A stretch of DNA of 64,000 nt, taken from contig NZ_LT576451.1 in assembly GCF_900086645.1 (NCBI RefSeq), positions 3,100,001 through 3,164,000 on the forward strand. Reading direction: 5' to 3'. This document shows positions 9,286 through 17,777 of the stretch, in pieces (the stretch's first letter is position 1; every line of letters starts with the position of its first letter). Under the pieces are notes generated by a model. The model saw only the letters and a program-made list of their open reading frames with translations, was not told where the DNA came from and ran no database searches. A program made the translations under genes and the position numbers. This DNA comes from Curtobacterium sp. 9128. Its GTDB lineage: Bacteria > Actinomycetota > Actinomycetes > Actinomycetales > Microbacteriaceae.

Positions 9286-9732
9286 ATGACCACCGACACC
9301 ATCGCACCCCCTCGCAGCTCCGAGGCCGCCCGCCGCTCCACCAACTGGGAGAAGTGGGGCTGGATCTACATGCGCGGATCCGGCGTCCTGCTCGTCGTCC
9401 TGATCTTCGGCCACCTGTTCGTGAACATGGTCGCGGGCGAAGGGGTCAAGCAGATCGACTTCGCCTTCGTCGCCGGCAAGTGGGCCAGCCCGTTCTGGCA
9501 GGTGTGGGACACCCTCATGCTCTGGCTCGCGCTGATCCACGGCTCGAACGGCATGCGCACGATCGTCAACGACTACGTGTCGAAGCCCGGCATCCGCAAG
9601 ACGCTGCTCGTCGCCATCCTGGTCGCGTGCGTCCTGCTGATCGTCCTCGGCACGCTGGTCTGCTGGACCTTCGACCCGTGCCCCGCGGGCGCTGCCGCCG
9701 CCGACCTGCCGTCGTTCTGCCCGGCGCAGTAG
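9286..9732 (+). CDS. sdhD: succinate dehydrogenase membrane anchor subunit
   Basis: The second membrane anchor of complex II, 148 residues, with three membrane segments. [14 protein letters not shown] precedes the first, and [16 protein letters not shown] before the third carries the conserved His used for haem or quinone binding. The ATG at 9286 is chosen because it lies 14 bases after the sdhC stop with AGGGGG upstream; the longer reading of the frame would start inside sdhC. It acts with SdhC, SdhA and SdhB. Confidence 0.93.
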   Translation: MTTDTIAPPRSSEAARRSTNWEKWGWIYMRGSGVLLVVLIFGHLFVNMVAGEGVKQIDFAFVAGKWASPFWQVWDTLMLWLALIHGSNGMRTIVNDYVSKPGIRKTLLVAILVACVLLIVLGTLVCWTFDPCPAGAAAADLPSFCPAQ

Positions 9733-9779
9733 CGCGACCCACCGCTTCTTCCTCTGCACCCCTGACTCGAGAGATCCAC

Positions 9780-11573
9780 GTGACCGACATCACCGTCCAT
9801 CACCACCAGTTCGACATCGTCATCATCGGCGCGGGCGGCGCGGGCATGCGTGCCGCGATCGAAGCCGGCCCGAAGGCGAACACCGCGGTCATCTCGAAGC
9901 TGTACCCGACCCGCTCGCACACCGGTGCGGCGCAGGGCGGCATGGCGGCCGCGCTCGCGAACGTCGAAGAGGACTCGTGGGAGTGGCACACGTTCGACAC
10001 GATCAAGGGCGGTGACTACCTGGTCGACCAAGACGCCGCCGAGATCCTCGCGAAGGAAGCCATCGACGCGGTCATCGACCTCGAGAACATGGGCCTGCCG
10101 TTCAACCGCACCCCAGAGGGCAAGATCGACCAGCGTCGCTTCGGCGGCCACACCCGCGACCACGGCAAGTCCCCCGTCCGCCGGGCCTGCTACGCCGCCG
10201 ACCGCACCGGCCACATGATCCTGCAGACGCTGTTCCAGAACTGCGTGAAGCTCGGCGTGAACTTCTTCAACGAGTTCTACGCGCTCGACCTCATCATGGT
10301 GGACGTCGTCGGCGAGGACGGCGTCACCCGCAAGCAGCCCGCCGGCGTCGTGGCGTTCGAGCTCGCGACCGGCGAGCTGCACGTCTTCCACGCCAAGGCG
10401 ATGATCTTCGCCACCGGCGGCTTCGGCAAGATGTACAAGACGACGTCCAACGCGCACACCCTCACCGGTGACGGCGTCGGCATCGTGTGGCGGACGGGTC
10501 TGCCGCTCGAGGACATGGAGTTCTTCCAGTTCCACCCGACCGGGCTCGCCGGACTCGGCATCCTGCTGACCGAGGGCGCCCGCGGCGAGGGCGCGATCCT
10601 CCGCAACGCCTCTGGTGAGCGCTTCATGGAGCGCTACGCCCCCACCATCAAGGACCTCGCCCCACGCGACATCGTGGCGAGGTGCATGGTGCAGGAAGTG
10701 GCGGAGGGCCGGGGCGCCGGCCCGAACAAGGACTACGTGCTGCTCGACTGCACGCACCTCGGTGCCGAGGTCCTCGAGACCAAGCTCCCGGACATCACCG
10801 AGTTCGCCCGCACCTACCTCGGCGTCGACCCCGTGACCGAGCCGGTGCCCGTGATGCCGACCGCGCACTACGCGATGGGCGGCATCCCGACGAACACCAA
10901 CGCCGAGGTCCTGTCCGACAACGACCACGTCGTGCCGGGCATGTACGCCGCCGGCGAATGCGCGTGCGTCTCCGTGCACGGGTCGAACCGTCTCGGCACC
11001 AACTCGCTCCTCGACATCAACGTGTTCGGCAAGCGGTCCGGCAACAACGCTGCCGAGTGGGTCAAGACGGCGGAGTTCCTGCCCCTGCCCGAGGACCCGG
11101 CCGCGAACGTCCGCGGCATGCTCGAACAGCTCCGCGCCTCCACCGGCACCGAACGCGTCGCCGCGCTCCGCAAGGAGCTGCAGGAGGAGATGGACAAGAA
11201 CGCGCAGGTGTTCCGCACCGACGAGTCGCTCGCACGCGTCACCGAGACCATCCACACGCTGCGCAACCGGTACATGAACGTCGCCGTGCAGGACAAGGGC
11301 AAGCGTTTCAACACCGACCTGCTCGAGGCCGTCGAACTCGGGTTCCTGCTCGACCTCGCCGAGGTCGTCGTCTACTCGGCACGCAACCGCAAGGAGTCCC
11401 GCGGCGGCCACATGCGCGACGACTACCCGAAGCGCGACGACGAGAACTACATGCAGCACACCATGGCGTACCTGACGGGCGACCCGCACTCGTCACTCGC
11501 CGACGACCACATCACGCTCGACTGGAAGCCCGTCGTCGTGACGCGGTACGAGCCGATGGAGAGGAAGTACTGA
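9780..11573 (+). CDS. sdhA: succinate dehydrogenase flavoprotein subunit
   Basis: The 597-residue catalytic flavoprotein that oxidises succinate to fumarate. The N-terminal FAD site is [12 protein letters not shown]. The [14 protein letters not shown] segment carries the histidine that binds FAD covalently, HTRDHGK lies in the active-site region, and the C-terminal domain ends near RKYW-type sequence. The GTG at 9780 puts the dinucleotide fold at about residue 17, as expected. Its stop shares one base with the sdhB start (TGATG), so the two are probably translationally coupled. Confidence 0.96.
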   Translation: MTDITVHHHQFDIVIIGAGGAGMRAAIEAGPKANTAVISKLYPTRSHTGAAQGGMAAALANVEEDSWEWHTFDTIKGGDYLVDQDAAEILAKEAIDAVIDLENMGLPFNRTPEGKIDQRRFGGHTRDHGKSPVRRACYAADRTGHMILQTLFQNCVKLGVNFFNEFYALDLIMVDVVGEDGVTRKQPAGVVAFELATGELHVFHAKAMIFATGGFGKMYKTTSNAHTLTGDGVGIVWRTGLPLEDMEFFQFHPTGLAGLGILLTEGARGEGAILRNASGERFMERYAPTIKDLAPRDIVARCMVQEVAEGRGAGPNKDYVLLDCTHLGAEVLETKLPDITEFARTYLGVDPVTEPVPVMPTAHYAMGGIPTNTNAEVLSDNDHVVPGMYAAGECACVSVHGSNRLGTNSLLDINVFGKRSGNNAAEWVKTAEFLPLPEDPAANVRGMLEQLRASTGTERVAALRKELQEEMDKNAQVFRTDESLARVTETIHTLRNRYMNVAVQDKGKRFNTDLLEAVELGFLLDLAEVVVYSARNRKESRGGHMRDDYPKRDDENYMQHTMAYLTGDPHSSLADDHITLDWKPVVVTRYEPMERKY

Positions 11574-12343
11574 TGACCGACGCCCTGGTCTCCGACGCCC
11601 CCCGCACCGACGCGGCGACAGCACCTCCCGGGTCGTTCCCCGTCACGATCATCGTCCGGCGCTTCGACCCGGACGTCGACGACGAGCCGCGGTGGCAGGA
11701 CTTCGACGTCATGATGCTGCCGACCGACCGCATCCTCGACGCGCTGCACCAGATCAAGTGGGAGCAGGACGGGTCACTGACCTTCCGCCGCTCCTGCGCG
11801 CACGGCGTGTGCGGCTCCGACGCGATGCGCATCAACGGGCGCAACCGTCTGGCGTGCAAGACCCTCATCAAGGACCTCGACGTGTCGAAGCCGATCTACG
11901 TCGAGGCGATCAAGGGCCTGCCGCTCGAGAAGGACCTCGTCGTCGACATGGAGCCGTTCTTCAAGTCCTTCCGAGAGGTCCAGCCGTTCCTGCAGGCGAA
12001 CTCCACGCCGGAGAAGGGCAAGGAGCGCGTACAGTCCGTCGCCGACCGTGCCCGCTTCGACGACACCACGAAGTGCATCCTCTGCGCAGCGTGCACGTCG
12101 TCCTGCCCGGTGTTCTGGACCGACGGCCAGTACTTCGGTCCGGCCGCGATCGTCAACGCGCACCGCTTCATCTTCGACTCGCGCGACGACGCGGCCGACG
12201 TGCGCCTCGACATCCTCAACGACAAGGAAGGCGTCTGGCGCTGCCGCACGACCTTCAACTGCACCGACGCCTGCCCCCGCGGCATCCAGGTCACCAAGGC
12301 GATCTCGGAGGTCAAGCAGGCGGTCATGCGTGGTCGGGCATAG
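11573..12343 (+). CDS. sdhB: succinate dehydrogenase iron-sulfur subunit
   Basis: A 256-residue electron-transfer subunit of complex II. The N-terminal ferredoxin domain binds [2Fe-2S] through SCAHGVCGSDAMRING. The C-terminal domain has CILCAACTSSCP for [4Fe-4S] and CRTTFNCTDACPRG for [3Fe-4S]. A 20-residue Ala/Thr/Asp-rich N-terminal extension precedes the conserved part. It is the last gene of the operon. Confidence 0.96.
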   Translation: MTDALVSDAPRTDAATAPPGSFPVTIIVRRFDPDVDDEPRWQDFDVMMLPTDRILDALHQIKWEQDGSLTFRRSCAHGVCGSDAMRINGRNRLACKTLIKDLDVSKPIYVEAIKGLPLEKDLVVDMEPFFKSFREVQPFLQANSTPEKGKERVQSVADRARFDDTTKCILCAACTSSCPVFWTDGQYFGPAAIVNAHRFIFDSRDDAADVRLDILNDKEGVWRCRTTFNCTDACPRGIQVTKAISEVKQAVMRGRA

Positions 12344-12381
12344 GTCCGTCGCGGCACCAGGATCGGCAGAGGTCAGACCAC

Positions 12382-12387
12382 TAGGCT
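12382..12387 (+). promoter_or_regulatory. -10 box placing a leaderless start on the TNT gene
   Basis: TAGGCT lies seven bases before the ATG at 12395, so transcription should begin at or next to the start codon. No clear Shine-Dalgarno site is present. The gene may therefore be transcribed independently of sdhCDAB. Confidence 0.45.
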
Positions 12388-12394
12388 CCCGCTC

Positions 12395-13039
12395 ATGACG
12401 TTCGCGGACACCCGCCCCATCCTCGACCAGCTCGGCTACACGATCCGCTACGTGCAGCTCCCCGGAGAGACACTGCACGAGCCTCCAGTGGAGGGTGCGC
12501 TGCGCCTCGTGCCGGCCGATGGCGCGGACACCTTCGCGCTCGAGGTCGTCGACTACGGCACCGCGCGACGTCTGGCGACGGCTCGCGGCGAGTCGGACGC
12601 GGTCGAGATGCTCCGCCGGTTCCTGAACCGTCCGTTCCCCGCGCCGCGCGACATCCAGCGGCACGAGCTCGACGGCCTCCGCGACCGCGCAGCGTCGACG
12701 TACCCGCAGCTCGCGCAGCAGGTGTCGCAGGCGGGCCCGGACGGCCTCACCATCCAGATCCCGGCGGGTGTCCCGGTCGACCGCATCGGCGGTCCGGACG
12801 GGTACCTGCTGCACCCGCTCGACACCCCGATGCCGTCGCGGTCGCTCCCCCCGCACGTCACGGCGGCACCCGAGGTGCACCGCTACGTCGTCGACCGTCC
12901 GTTCCTGGTGTCCGTCCGGTTCGTGCAGCCGTGGTTCGAGCAGCCGGGTGGCGCGCTCCGCTTCCAGATCGCCGACCCGACCACGACCATCCGCGACCTC
13001 GTCGTCGACGGGTCCCTGGTCCGCGTCCGCGCGGTCTGA
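12395..13039 (+). CDS. stand-alone TNT (DUF4237) domain protein
   Basis: A 214-residue protein. Residues 1-120 match no family I recognise. The C-terminal 90 residues look like the TNT fold first known from the NAD+-degrading toxin of Mycobacterium CpnT: DRIGGPDG at 129-136, SRSLPP at 148-153 and FEQPGG at 181-186, supplying Arg130, Arg149 and Gln183 at spacings like those of the toxin's key residues. There is no signal peptide, membrane segment or secretion leader, and no immunity gene is obvious nearby. It could be a cytoplasmic NAD(P)-glycohydrolase-like enzyme, a delivered effector or a domesticated relative. The family call is fairly secure; the function is not. Confidence 0.65.
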   Translation: MTFADTRPILDQLGYTIRYVQLPGETLHEPPVEGALRLVPADGADTFALEVVDYGTARRLATARGESDAVEMLRRFLNRPFPAPRDIQRHELDGLRDRAASTYPQLAQQVSQAGPDGLTIQIPAGVPVDRIGGPDGYLLHPLDTPMPSRSLPPHVTAAPEVHRYVVDRPFLVSVRFVQPWFEQPGGALRFQIADPTTTIRDLVVDGSLVRVRAV

Positions 13040-13051
13040 CGCCTCCCCACG

Positions 13052-13091
13052 ACGAAGCAGGGCCCCGGCACACGCTGGGGCCCTGCTTCGT
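13052..13091. terminator. bidirectional terminator hairpin
   Basis: Perfect 15-base arms (13052-13066 and 13077-13091, starting ACGAAGCAGGG) with a 10-base loop, lying between the convergent TNT gene and first DUF805 gene. Position and strength suit termination from both sides. Confidence 0.75.
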
Positions 13092-13102
13092 GGTCTGACC
13101 GG

Positions 13103-13657
13103 TCAGCCGCGACCGGGCTGGTCGAACCGCTGCCCCTCGGGCTTCGACGGCAGGATCGCCAGGATGATGAGGATGATCCCGCCGACACCGGGGATGAACC
13201 CGAGGAACCAGAACGGTCCGGCGAGGTTCGCGTCGTGCAGACGGCGCCAGAACAGCGCGATGGTCGGCACGATGATCGCGAGGAACCAGATCGTCGCGAT
13301 GATCCCGACGATGACGTAGAGCGCCGAGGGGCTCTGCATCGTCGACACGGTGCTGTAGCCGTTCGACACGGTGGTCATCTGCGACGTCGCGGCGCCCACT
13401 CCGAGCAGAATGCCGAGCACGATGCTGATGATGCCGTTCGCGAGGTACCACCACCAGAACTCGCTGCGGCTCGCACGACCGTCGAACCGGGCGTACTTCT
13501 TGAAGAACCGGCGGACGGCTCCCCCGAAGGAGATCCCGTACCACGGTGCCCACAGTGGCGGCTCGCCATCAGGCCCCGTCGGTGCGGGCGCACCGTACTG
13601 CGGCGTGTGTCCGGGCTGCTGCCCGTACGGATTGTCGGACGGGTACTGATCGGTCAT
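13103..13657 (-). CDS. DUF805 membrane protein (first of three)
   Basis: A 184-residue protein with a Gln/Pro/Tyr/Gly-rich cytosolic N-terminus and then a DUF805 domain: KKYARFDGRASRSEFWWW leads into the first of four membrane helices, and RRLHDANLAGP precedes the last. DUF805 proteins are small inner-membrane proteins of unknown function; this motif pattern is diagnostic. Two paralogues follow directly upstream on the same strand, all sharing the lead-in PPLWAPWYGI or a close variant. Confidence 0.88.
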   Translation of the reverse strand: MTDQYPSDNPYGQQPGHTPQYGAPAPTGPDGEPPLWAPWYGISFGGAVRRFFKKYARFDGRASRSEFWWWYLANGIISIVLGILLGVGAATSQMTTVSNGYSTVSTMQSPSALYVIVGIIATIWFLAIIVPTIALFWRRLHDANLAGPFWFLGFIPGVGGIILIILAILPSKPEGQRFDQPGRG

Positions 13658-13735
13658 GGTGGACCCCCTGGGTGTCGGCTGATACTCCTGTCAGAGTCAA
13701 TCAGAACGGCACCCGTCCGTCCGAAGAAGTCTCGA

Positions 13736-14482
13736 CTACCGCTGGTCGGGCCGGTCGTACTGCGCACCGGCCGGGTTCGGCTCGAGGCAGCCGAACACGA
13801 TCCCGGCGAATCCGGCGGCGAACGAGATGAGCCAGAACGGGCCGGCGAGGTTCGCGTCGTGGACCCGGCGCCACCCGAGGGCGAGGCTCGGCACGATCGT
13901 CCCGAGTCCCCAGATCCCCCAGAGGAAGAGGAGTCCGAACGCCCAGAACGGCGGCGCCCCGGTCGTGTGGCTGTACCCGTACTGGTCCGTCGTGCTGTTC
14001 GCGACGCTCCACGTGATGAGCGCAGCGATGAACCCGCCGTAGAGCACGACCGTCACGATCGCGTTGGCGAGGAGCCACCACCAGAACTCGCTCCGGCTGG
14101 CGCGGCCGTCGAACCGCGCGTACTTCGTGAAGAAGCGCTTGATCGCACCGAGGAACCCGATGCCGTAGTGCGGCGCCCAGAGCGGGGGCGTGCCGCCGGG
14201 GCCGGTGGGGATCGGTGGGAACGTCGGGTACGGCTGCGCGTACTGGGGCTGCCCGTACGGCTGCTGCGATTGCTGCCCCTGCTGGCCGCCGTACTGCGGC
14301 TGGCCGCCGTAGTGCGGCTGGCCGCCGTAGTGCGGCTGGCCGCCGTACTGCGGCTGGTTGCCGAACTGCGGCTGACCGCCGTCCTGCGGCTGGCCCCACT
14401 GCGGCCGGCCCTGCTGCCCGCCGTGCCCCGGCTGCTGGCCGGACGGCCCCTGCTGCCCCTGCGTCGGATCGGTGTTGCTCAC
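13736..14482 (-). CDS. DUF805 membrane protein with repetitive N-terminus (second of three)
   Basis: A 248-residue DUF805 protein. The first 110 residues are low-complexity, dominated by tandem GGQPQYGGQPHYGG-type units (period about six residues) and Gln/Gly/Pro runs; the membrane domain follows, with KYARFDGRASRSEFWWW and RRVHDANLAGP. The GTG at 14482 is chosen because AGGGGA lies about seven bases upstream and the protein then opens MSNTDPTQGQQ, like its paralogues. The repeat tract could expand and contract. Function unknown. Confidence 0.85.
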   Translation of the reverse strand: MSNTDPTQGQQGPSGQQPGHGGQQGRPQWGQPQDGGQPQFGNQPQYGGQPHYGGQPHYGGQPQYGGQQGQQSQQPYGQPQYAQPYPTFPPIPTGPGGTPPLWAPHYGIGFLGAIKRFFTKYARFDGRASRSEFWWWLLANAIVTVVLYGGFIAALITWSVANSTTDQYGYSHTTGAPPFWAFGLLFLWGIWGLGTIVPSLALGWRRVHDANLAGPFWLISFAAGFAGIVFGCLEPNPAGAQYDRPDQR

Positions 14483-14531
14483 ACTGTCCCCTGTCGTGCG
14501 TCGATCGGTGTCCGGCCCCGAGCGGGTCGGG

Positions 14532-15020
14532 TCAGCCGCGGTCCGGTCGGTCGTACTGCTGTCCCTGCGGGTTCGTCCCGAGCAGCCCGACGATGAGCGA
14601 GAACAGGACACCGATCGGCGGGATGATGAAGAGCAGCGCGAACAGGCCGCTGAGGTTCACGTCGTGCAGGCGACGGACGGTCAGCGCGATGAACCCGAGC
14701 GCGCACGCCAGTGCCCACAGGCTGCTCAGCCCGTCGTCCGCGTTGTCGATGAACGGCAGCGCGTTGAGGATGCCCCCGACGATGCCGGTCGCCACGTTGC
14801 CGAGGACGTACCAGAGCGCCCAGAACCAGAACTCGCTGCGGCTGGCGCGTCCGTCGAAGCGGACGTACTTCTTCCAGAACCGCAGGAAGGCCTGCGGGAA
14901 CGGGATCCCGTACCAGGGCGCCCACAGCGGCGGCTGGCCCGAGGTCGGCTGCTGGCCGTACGGATTCTGCCCGTACGGGTTCTGGTTCGGCTGGCCGTAC
15001 GGCGGATACTGATCGCTCAC
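14532..15020 (-). CDS. DUF805 membrane protein (third of three)
   Basis: A 162-residue DUF805 protein with a short Tyr/Gly/Gln/Pro/Asn-rich tail at the N-terminus, KKYVRFDGRASRSEFWFW before the first helix, and RRLHDVNLSGL before the last. The GTG at 15020 gives the start MSDQYPPYGQ, similar to the first paralogue's MTDQYPSDNP. It lies 20 bases after the oxidoreductase stop, so it may be cotranscribed with that gene. Function unknown. Confidence 0.85.
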   Translation of the reverse strand: MSDQYPPYGQPNQNPYGQNPYGQQPTSGQPPLWAPWYGIPFPQAFLRFWKKYVRFDGRASRSEFWFWALWYVLGNVATGIVGGILNALPFIDNADDGLSSLWALACALGFIALTVRRLHDVNLSGLFALLFIIPPIGVLFSLIVGLLGTNPQGQQYDRPDRG

Positions 15021-15040
15021 ACCGCGATCCTGGCACATCC

Positions 15041-15958
15041 TCAGGGAACGAGTGCGAGCTTCCCACCCGGGTGCCCGGACTCCAGCAGTTCGGCGGCTTC
15101 GCGCGCCGACGCCAACGGGAACGTCCGCGCGACCAGCACGTCGAGCTGCCCGGCTCCGGCGAGGTCGACCAGCCGCTGCCGGACGGAGTCCCGGAACGCC
15201 TTGCTCTCCGGCTGGGCACCGCCGACCGCCGGGAACCCGTCCGCCGCCGCCCTGGCCTGCGCGGCGATCGTGACGATGCGGCTCCGGTCGGCGACGAGTG
15301 CCAGTGAGACGTCCACGGCCTCGTCGGTCCCGACACAGTCGATCGCGACGTCGACCCCGGTCGGGGCGGCCTCGCGCACACGGTCCTCGAGCCCGTCACC
15401 GTACGGCACCCACTCGCCGCCGTACCGCCGGACGGTCGCTGCTCCACGCTCCGACGCGGTGCCGAGCACCCGGGCGCCGAGCGGACGGAGCAGCTGCAGG
15501 ACACTGAGCCCGACGGCACCCGAGGCGCCGTGCACGAGCACCGTGTCGTTGCCGGAGGCGCGGGTGACCCGGATCACGTCGGCCGCCGTGGCCCCGGCGA
15601 GCAGCAGGTTCGCAGCCTCCGGGAACCCGAGCGATGCCGGCTTCCGGAAGACGTCGACCGCGGGCACCGTGAGCGATGCCGTCCACCCGCCGGCGATGCG
15701 GAAGGCCAGGACCTCGTCGCCGACCACGAACGACACGTCGGGTCCGACGGCGGAGACGACCCCGGCGACCTCGTAGCCGATCGGCATCGGGTACGCGGAG
15801 GGCTCGCCTCCGCGGGTGTGCTTCGTGTCGGCGGGGTTCATGCCAGCGGCGCGCACCTCGATCGTGACCTCGCCGGGTCCCGGCGCCGGGACCTCCACGT
15901 CGATCGCTTCCAGGACCTCGCTGCCGCCGGGACGCGGCGCCACCCACTGTGTCGTCAT
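15041..15958 (-). CDS. zinc-free quinone oxidoreductase / medium-chain dehydrogenase
   Basis: A 305-residue NADP(H)-dependent reductase of the QOR branch of the MDR superfamily. It has a GroES-like N-terminal domain (EVTIEVRAAGMNPADTK), GYEVAGVVSAVG, and a Rossmann domain with VLVHGASGAVGLSVLQL. The structural and catalytic zinc ligands of true alcohol dehydrogenases are absent. The ATG at 15958 puts the usual 30-residue N-terminal strand in place; the longer reading adds Ala/Arg-rich sequence. The electron acceptor is not evident. Confidence 0.88.
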   Translation of the reverse strand: MTTQWVAPRPGGSEVLEAIDVEVPAPGPGEVTIEVRAAGMNPADTKHTRGGEPSAYPMPIGYEVAGVVSAVGPDVSFVVGDEVLAFRIAGGWTASLTVPAVDVFRKPASLGFPEAANLLLAGATAADVIRVTRASGNDTVLVHGASGAVGLSVLQLLRPLGARVLGTASERGAATVRRYGGEWVPYGDGLEDRVREAAPTGVDVAIDCVGTDEAVDVSLALVADRSRIVTIAAQARAAADGFPAVGGAQPESKAFRDSVRQRLVDLAGAGQLDVLVARTFPLASAREAAELLESGHPGGKLALVP

Positions 15959-16064
15959 GTCCCGGACGGTACCCGCGCGTGCCGAGCATCGAACCGACCT
16001 CGCAGGCTCGGCCGGCGCTGGCGCCGCGCGCCGCTGGCGCGTCGCAACATGCGGAGCGCGCGCC

Positions 16065-16096
16065 GGAGGCCCGGTGCCAACTGGCACCGGGCCTCC
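16065..16096. terminator. terminator hairpin of a dispersed family (copy 1)
   Basis: Perfect 15-base arms with a 2-base loop (left arm GGAGGCCCGGTGCCA). It lies just beyond the mtlD stop, where it can end the mannitol operon. It is the first of several related hairpins in the window. Confidence 0.75.
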
Positions 16097-16109
16097 AGTC
16101 CGCGCGTGG

Positions 16110-17270
16110 CTAGGAGCGCGCGACGCGCACGCGGTCCGCGAACGCCGCGTGCAGCGGGTGTTCCGCACCCAGACCCGTGATCTCGGTCACGACGTCGGCA
16201 TCCGACTTGTCGGATGCGAGCAGCGCCTGCAGCTCGACGCTCTGCTCGTCGTCGGGGACGTCGAAACGGAGCGCAGCACCCATCGCGTCGAGGAGCGCGA
16301 CCGGCTCGGTGCCGTCCTCCGCGAGTGCCGCTGCCGGCGAGACGAAGCGCTCGTCGCGCGAGAGCTTGCGGAGCGGCTGCCGACCGACGCGGGTGACCGT
16401 GTCCGGCAGGTGCGGGTTCTCGAACCGACCGATGATCGCCTGGACGTAGGCGCGGTGCACCTCTGGGTCGATCTCGTGGCGACGGACGAGGAGGTCGCTC
16501 GTCTCGGCGAGCACCGACTCGAGCTCGGACCGGACCGCGGGGATCGCGATGGCGTCGGAGATCTTGTCCGCTCCCGCGAGGAACCCGTGGTACGCGACCG
16601 TGGCGTGCCCGGTGTTCACCGTGAAGAGCTTGCGCTCGATCGACGCCGCGAGGCCGTCGACGTAGTGCACGCCGGGGATCTCCGGCTCGGAGCCCCCGAA
16701 CGGCGTGCGGTCGATGGCCCACTCGAAGTACGTCTCGACGGTGACGTCGAGGCCGGCGCCCTCCGGCTGGGCCGGGACGATGCGGTCGACGGCGGTGTTC
16801 GCGAAGACGGCCTTCGCGAGTGCCTGGTCGCGGGTGTCCGACGGCAGTGCGTCGACGATGAACTCGCGGAGGCGGTCGGTCGCGTTGATGGCGTTCTCGC
16901 ACGCCATCACGGCGATCGGCGCGGCGTCGGCCGGTCGTGCCTGCAGCGCCGCGGCGATCACGGGGGCGATGAACTTCAGGACGTTCGGACCGACGGCGCA
17001 GGTGACGATGTCGGCCGCCGCGATCTCGGCGACCACGGCTGCTTCGTCCTGGGCGCTGTTCAGTGCACGGAAGTCCGTGACCTCGTGGTCACGGGCACCG
17101 GCACCGACCTCGTGCACGGTGTAGGAGTCGGCGGCGGCCAGGGCGTCGATCAGCGGCGCGGCGACGTCGGCGAAGACGACCTCGTAGCCGGCCTCGTGCA
17201 GGAGCAGCCCGACGAAGCCACGGCCGATGTTCCCCGCGCCGAAGTGGACGGCGGTGCGCTGGTCGGTCAC
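16110..17270 (-). CDS. mtlD: mannitol-1-phosphate 5-dehydrogenase
   Basis: Oxidises mannitol 1-phosphate, made by the mannitol PTS, to fructose 6-phosphate with NAD+. The 386-residue protein opens with the Rossmann motif [15 protein letters not shown] and has the family's CENAINATD segment and a C-terminal helical domain with ARPLRKL-like KLSRDERFV sequence. The length matches bacterial MtlD. The ATG overlaps the mtlF stop by four bases (17267-17270), so it is the last gene of ptsI-mtlA-mtlF-mtlD. Confidence 0.95.
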   Translation of the reverse strand: MTDQRTAVHFGAGNIGRGFVGLLLHEAGYEVVFADVAAPLIDALAAADSYTVHEVGAGARDHEVTDFRALNSAQDEAAVVAEIAAADIVTCAVGPNVLKFIAPVIAAALQARPADAAPIAVMACENAINATDRLREFIVDALPSDTRDQALAKAVFANTAVDRIVPAQPEGAGLDVTVETYFEWAIDRTPFGGSEPEIPGVHYVDGLAASIERKLFTVNTGHATVAYHGFLAGADKISDAIAIPAVRSELESVLAETSDLLVRRHEIDPEVHRAYVQAIIGRFENPHLPDTVTRVGRQPLRKLSRDERFVSPAAALAEDGTEPVALLDAMGAALRFDVPDDEQSVELQALLASDKSDADVVTEITGLGAEHPLHAAFADRVRVARS

Positions 17271-17704
17271 TCGTTGACCTCGCCGAGGATGGCCAGGATC
17301 GCGGCGACGTCGGGCGCGTCCGTGAGCGCCTGGACCTGGTCCTCGTCGGAGAACACGATCGCGATCTTGGACAGGATGTCGAGGTGCTCGTTGTTCACCC
17401 CGGCGATGCCGACGACGAAGCGCACCTCGTTGCCGTCCCAGTCGATCGGGGCCGCGTAGCGGATGAACGACAGCGCGGACGACTTGATGGCGTCCTTCGC
17501 GTCGTTGGTGCCGTGCGGGATGGCGAGGAAGTTGCCCATGTACGTCGAGACGCTCTTCTCGCGCTCGAGCATCGCCGGGTAGTACTCACCGGTGACCGCG
17601 CCTGCAGCCTCGAGGATCTCGGCCGCCTCCTTCATCGCTTCCGACTTGGTCGGAGCGGTGTCCTCGGCGTGGATGCGGATCTGGCTCTCCTGCAGGACGG
17701 GCAT
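17267..17704 (-). CDS. mtlF: mannitol PTS EIIA component
   Basis: A 145-residue PTS EIIA of the mannitol/fructose family. It accepts phosphate from HPr on His64 ([10 protein letters not shown]) and passes it to the EIIB domain of MtlA. The ATG at 17704 is preferred because AGGAGA lies nine bases upstream; the longer frame reading includes unrelated sequence. The gene is separate from mtlA, as in many Gram-positives, whereas enterobacterial MtlA has EIIA fused. Confidence 0.94.
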   Translation of the reverse strand: MPVLQESQIRIHAEDTAPTKSEAMKEAAEILEAAGAVTGEYYPAMLEREKSVSTYMGNFLAIPHGTNDAKDAIKSSALSFIRYAAPIDWDGNEVRFVVGIAGVNNEHLDILSKIAIVFSDEDQVQALTDAPDVAAILAILGEVNE

Positions 17705-17733
17705 GGGTGTTCTCCTTGCTTCGTGGACGTGGT

Positions 17734-17763
17734 GGAGGGGGCAGGCCGTGGCCCACCCCCTCC
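17734..17763 (-). other. intercistronic hairpin between mtlA and mtlF
   Basis: Inverted repeat GGAGGGGG (17734-17741) and CCCCCTCC (17756-17763) around a 14-base loop, in the 73-base gap between mtlA and mtlF. No T-run follows, so partial termination or mRNA processing that adjusts the EIIA to EIICB ratio is more likely than full termination. Confidence 0.4.
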
Positions 17764-17777
17764 GATACTGCACTGCG

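Noticed and set aside
9573..11489. 638-codon frame antisense to sdhA
   Set aside because: A mirror of the conserved sdhA reading frame; no recognisable motif of its own.
13736..14611. Longer reading of the second DUF805 gene
   Set aside because: The extra 43 residues are Ser/Arg/Asp-rich and overlap the end of the third DUF805 gene; the GTG at 14482 has a ribosome site and a start matching the paralogues.
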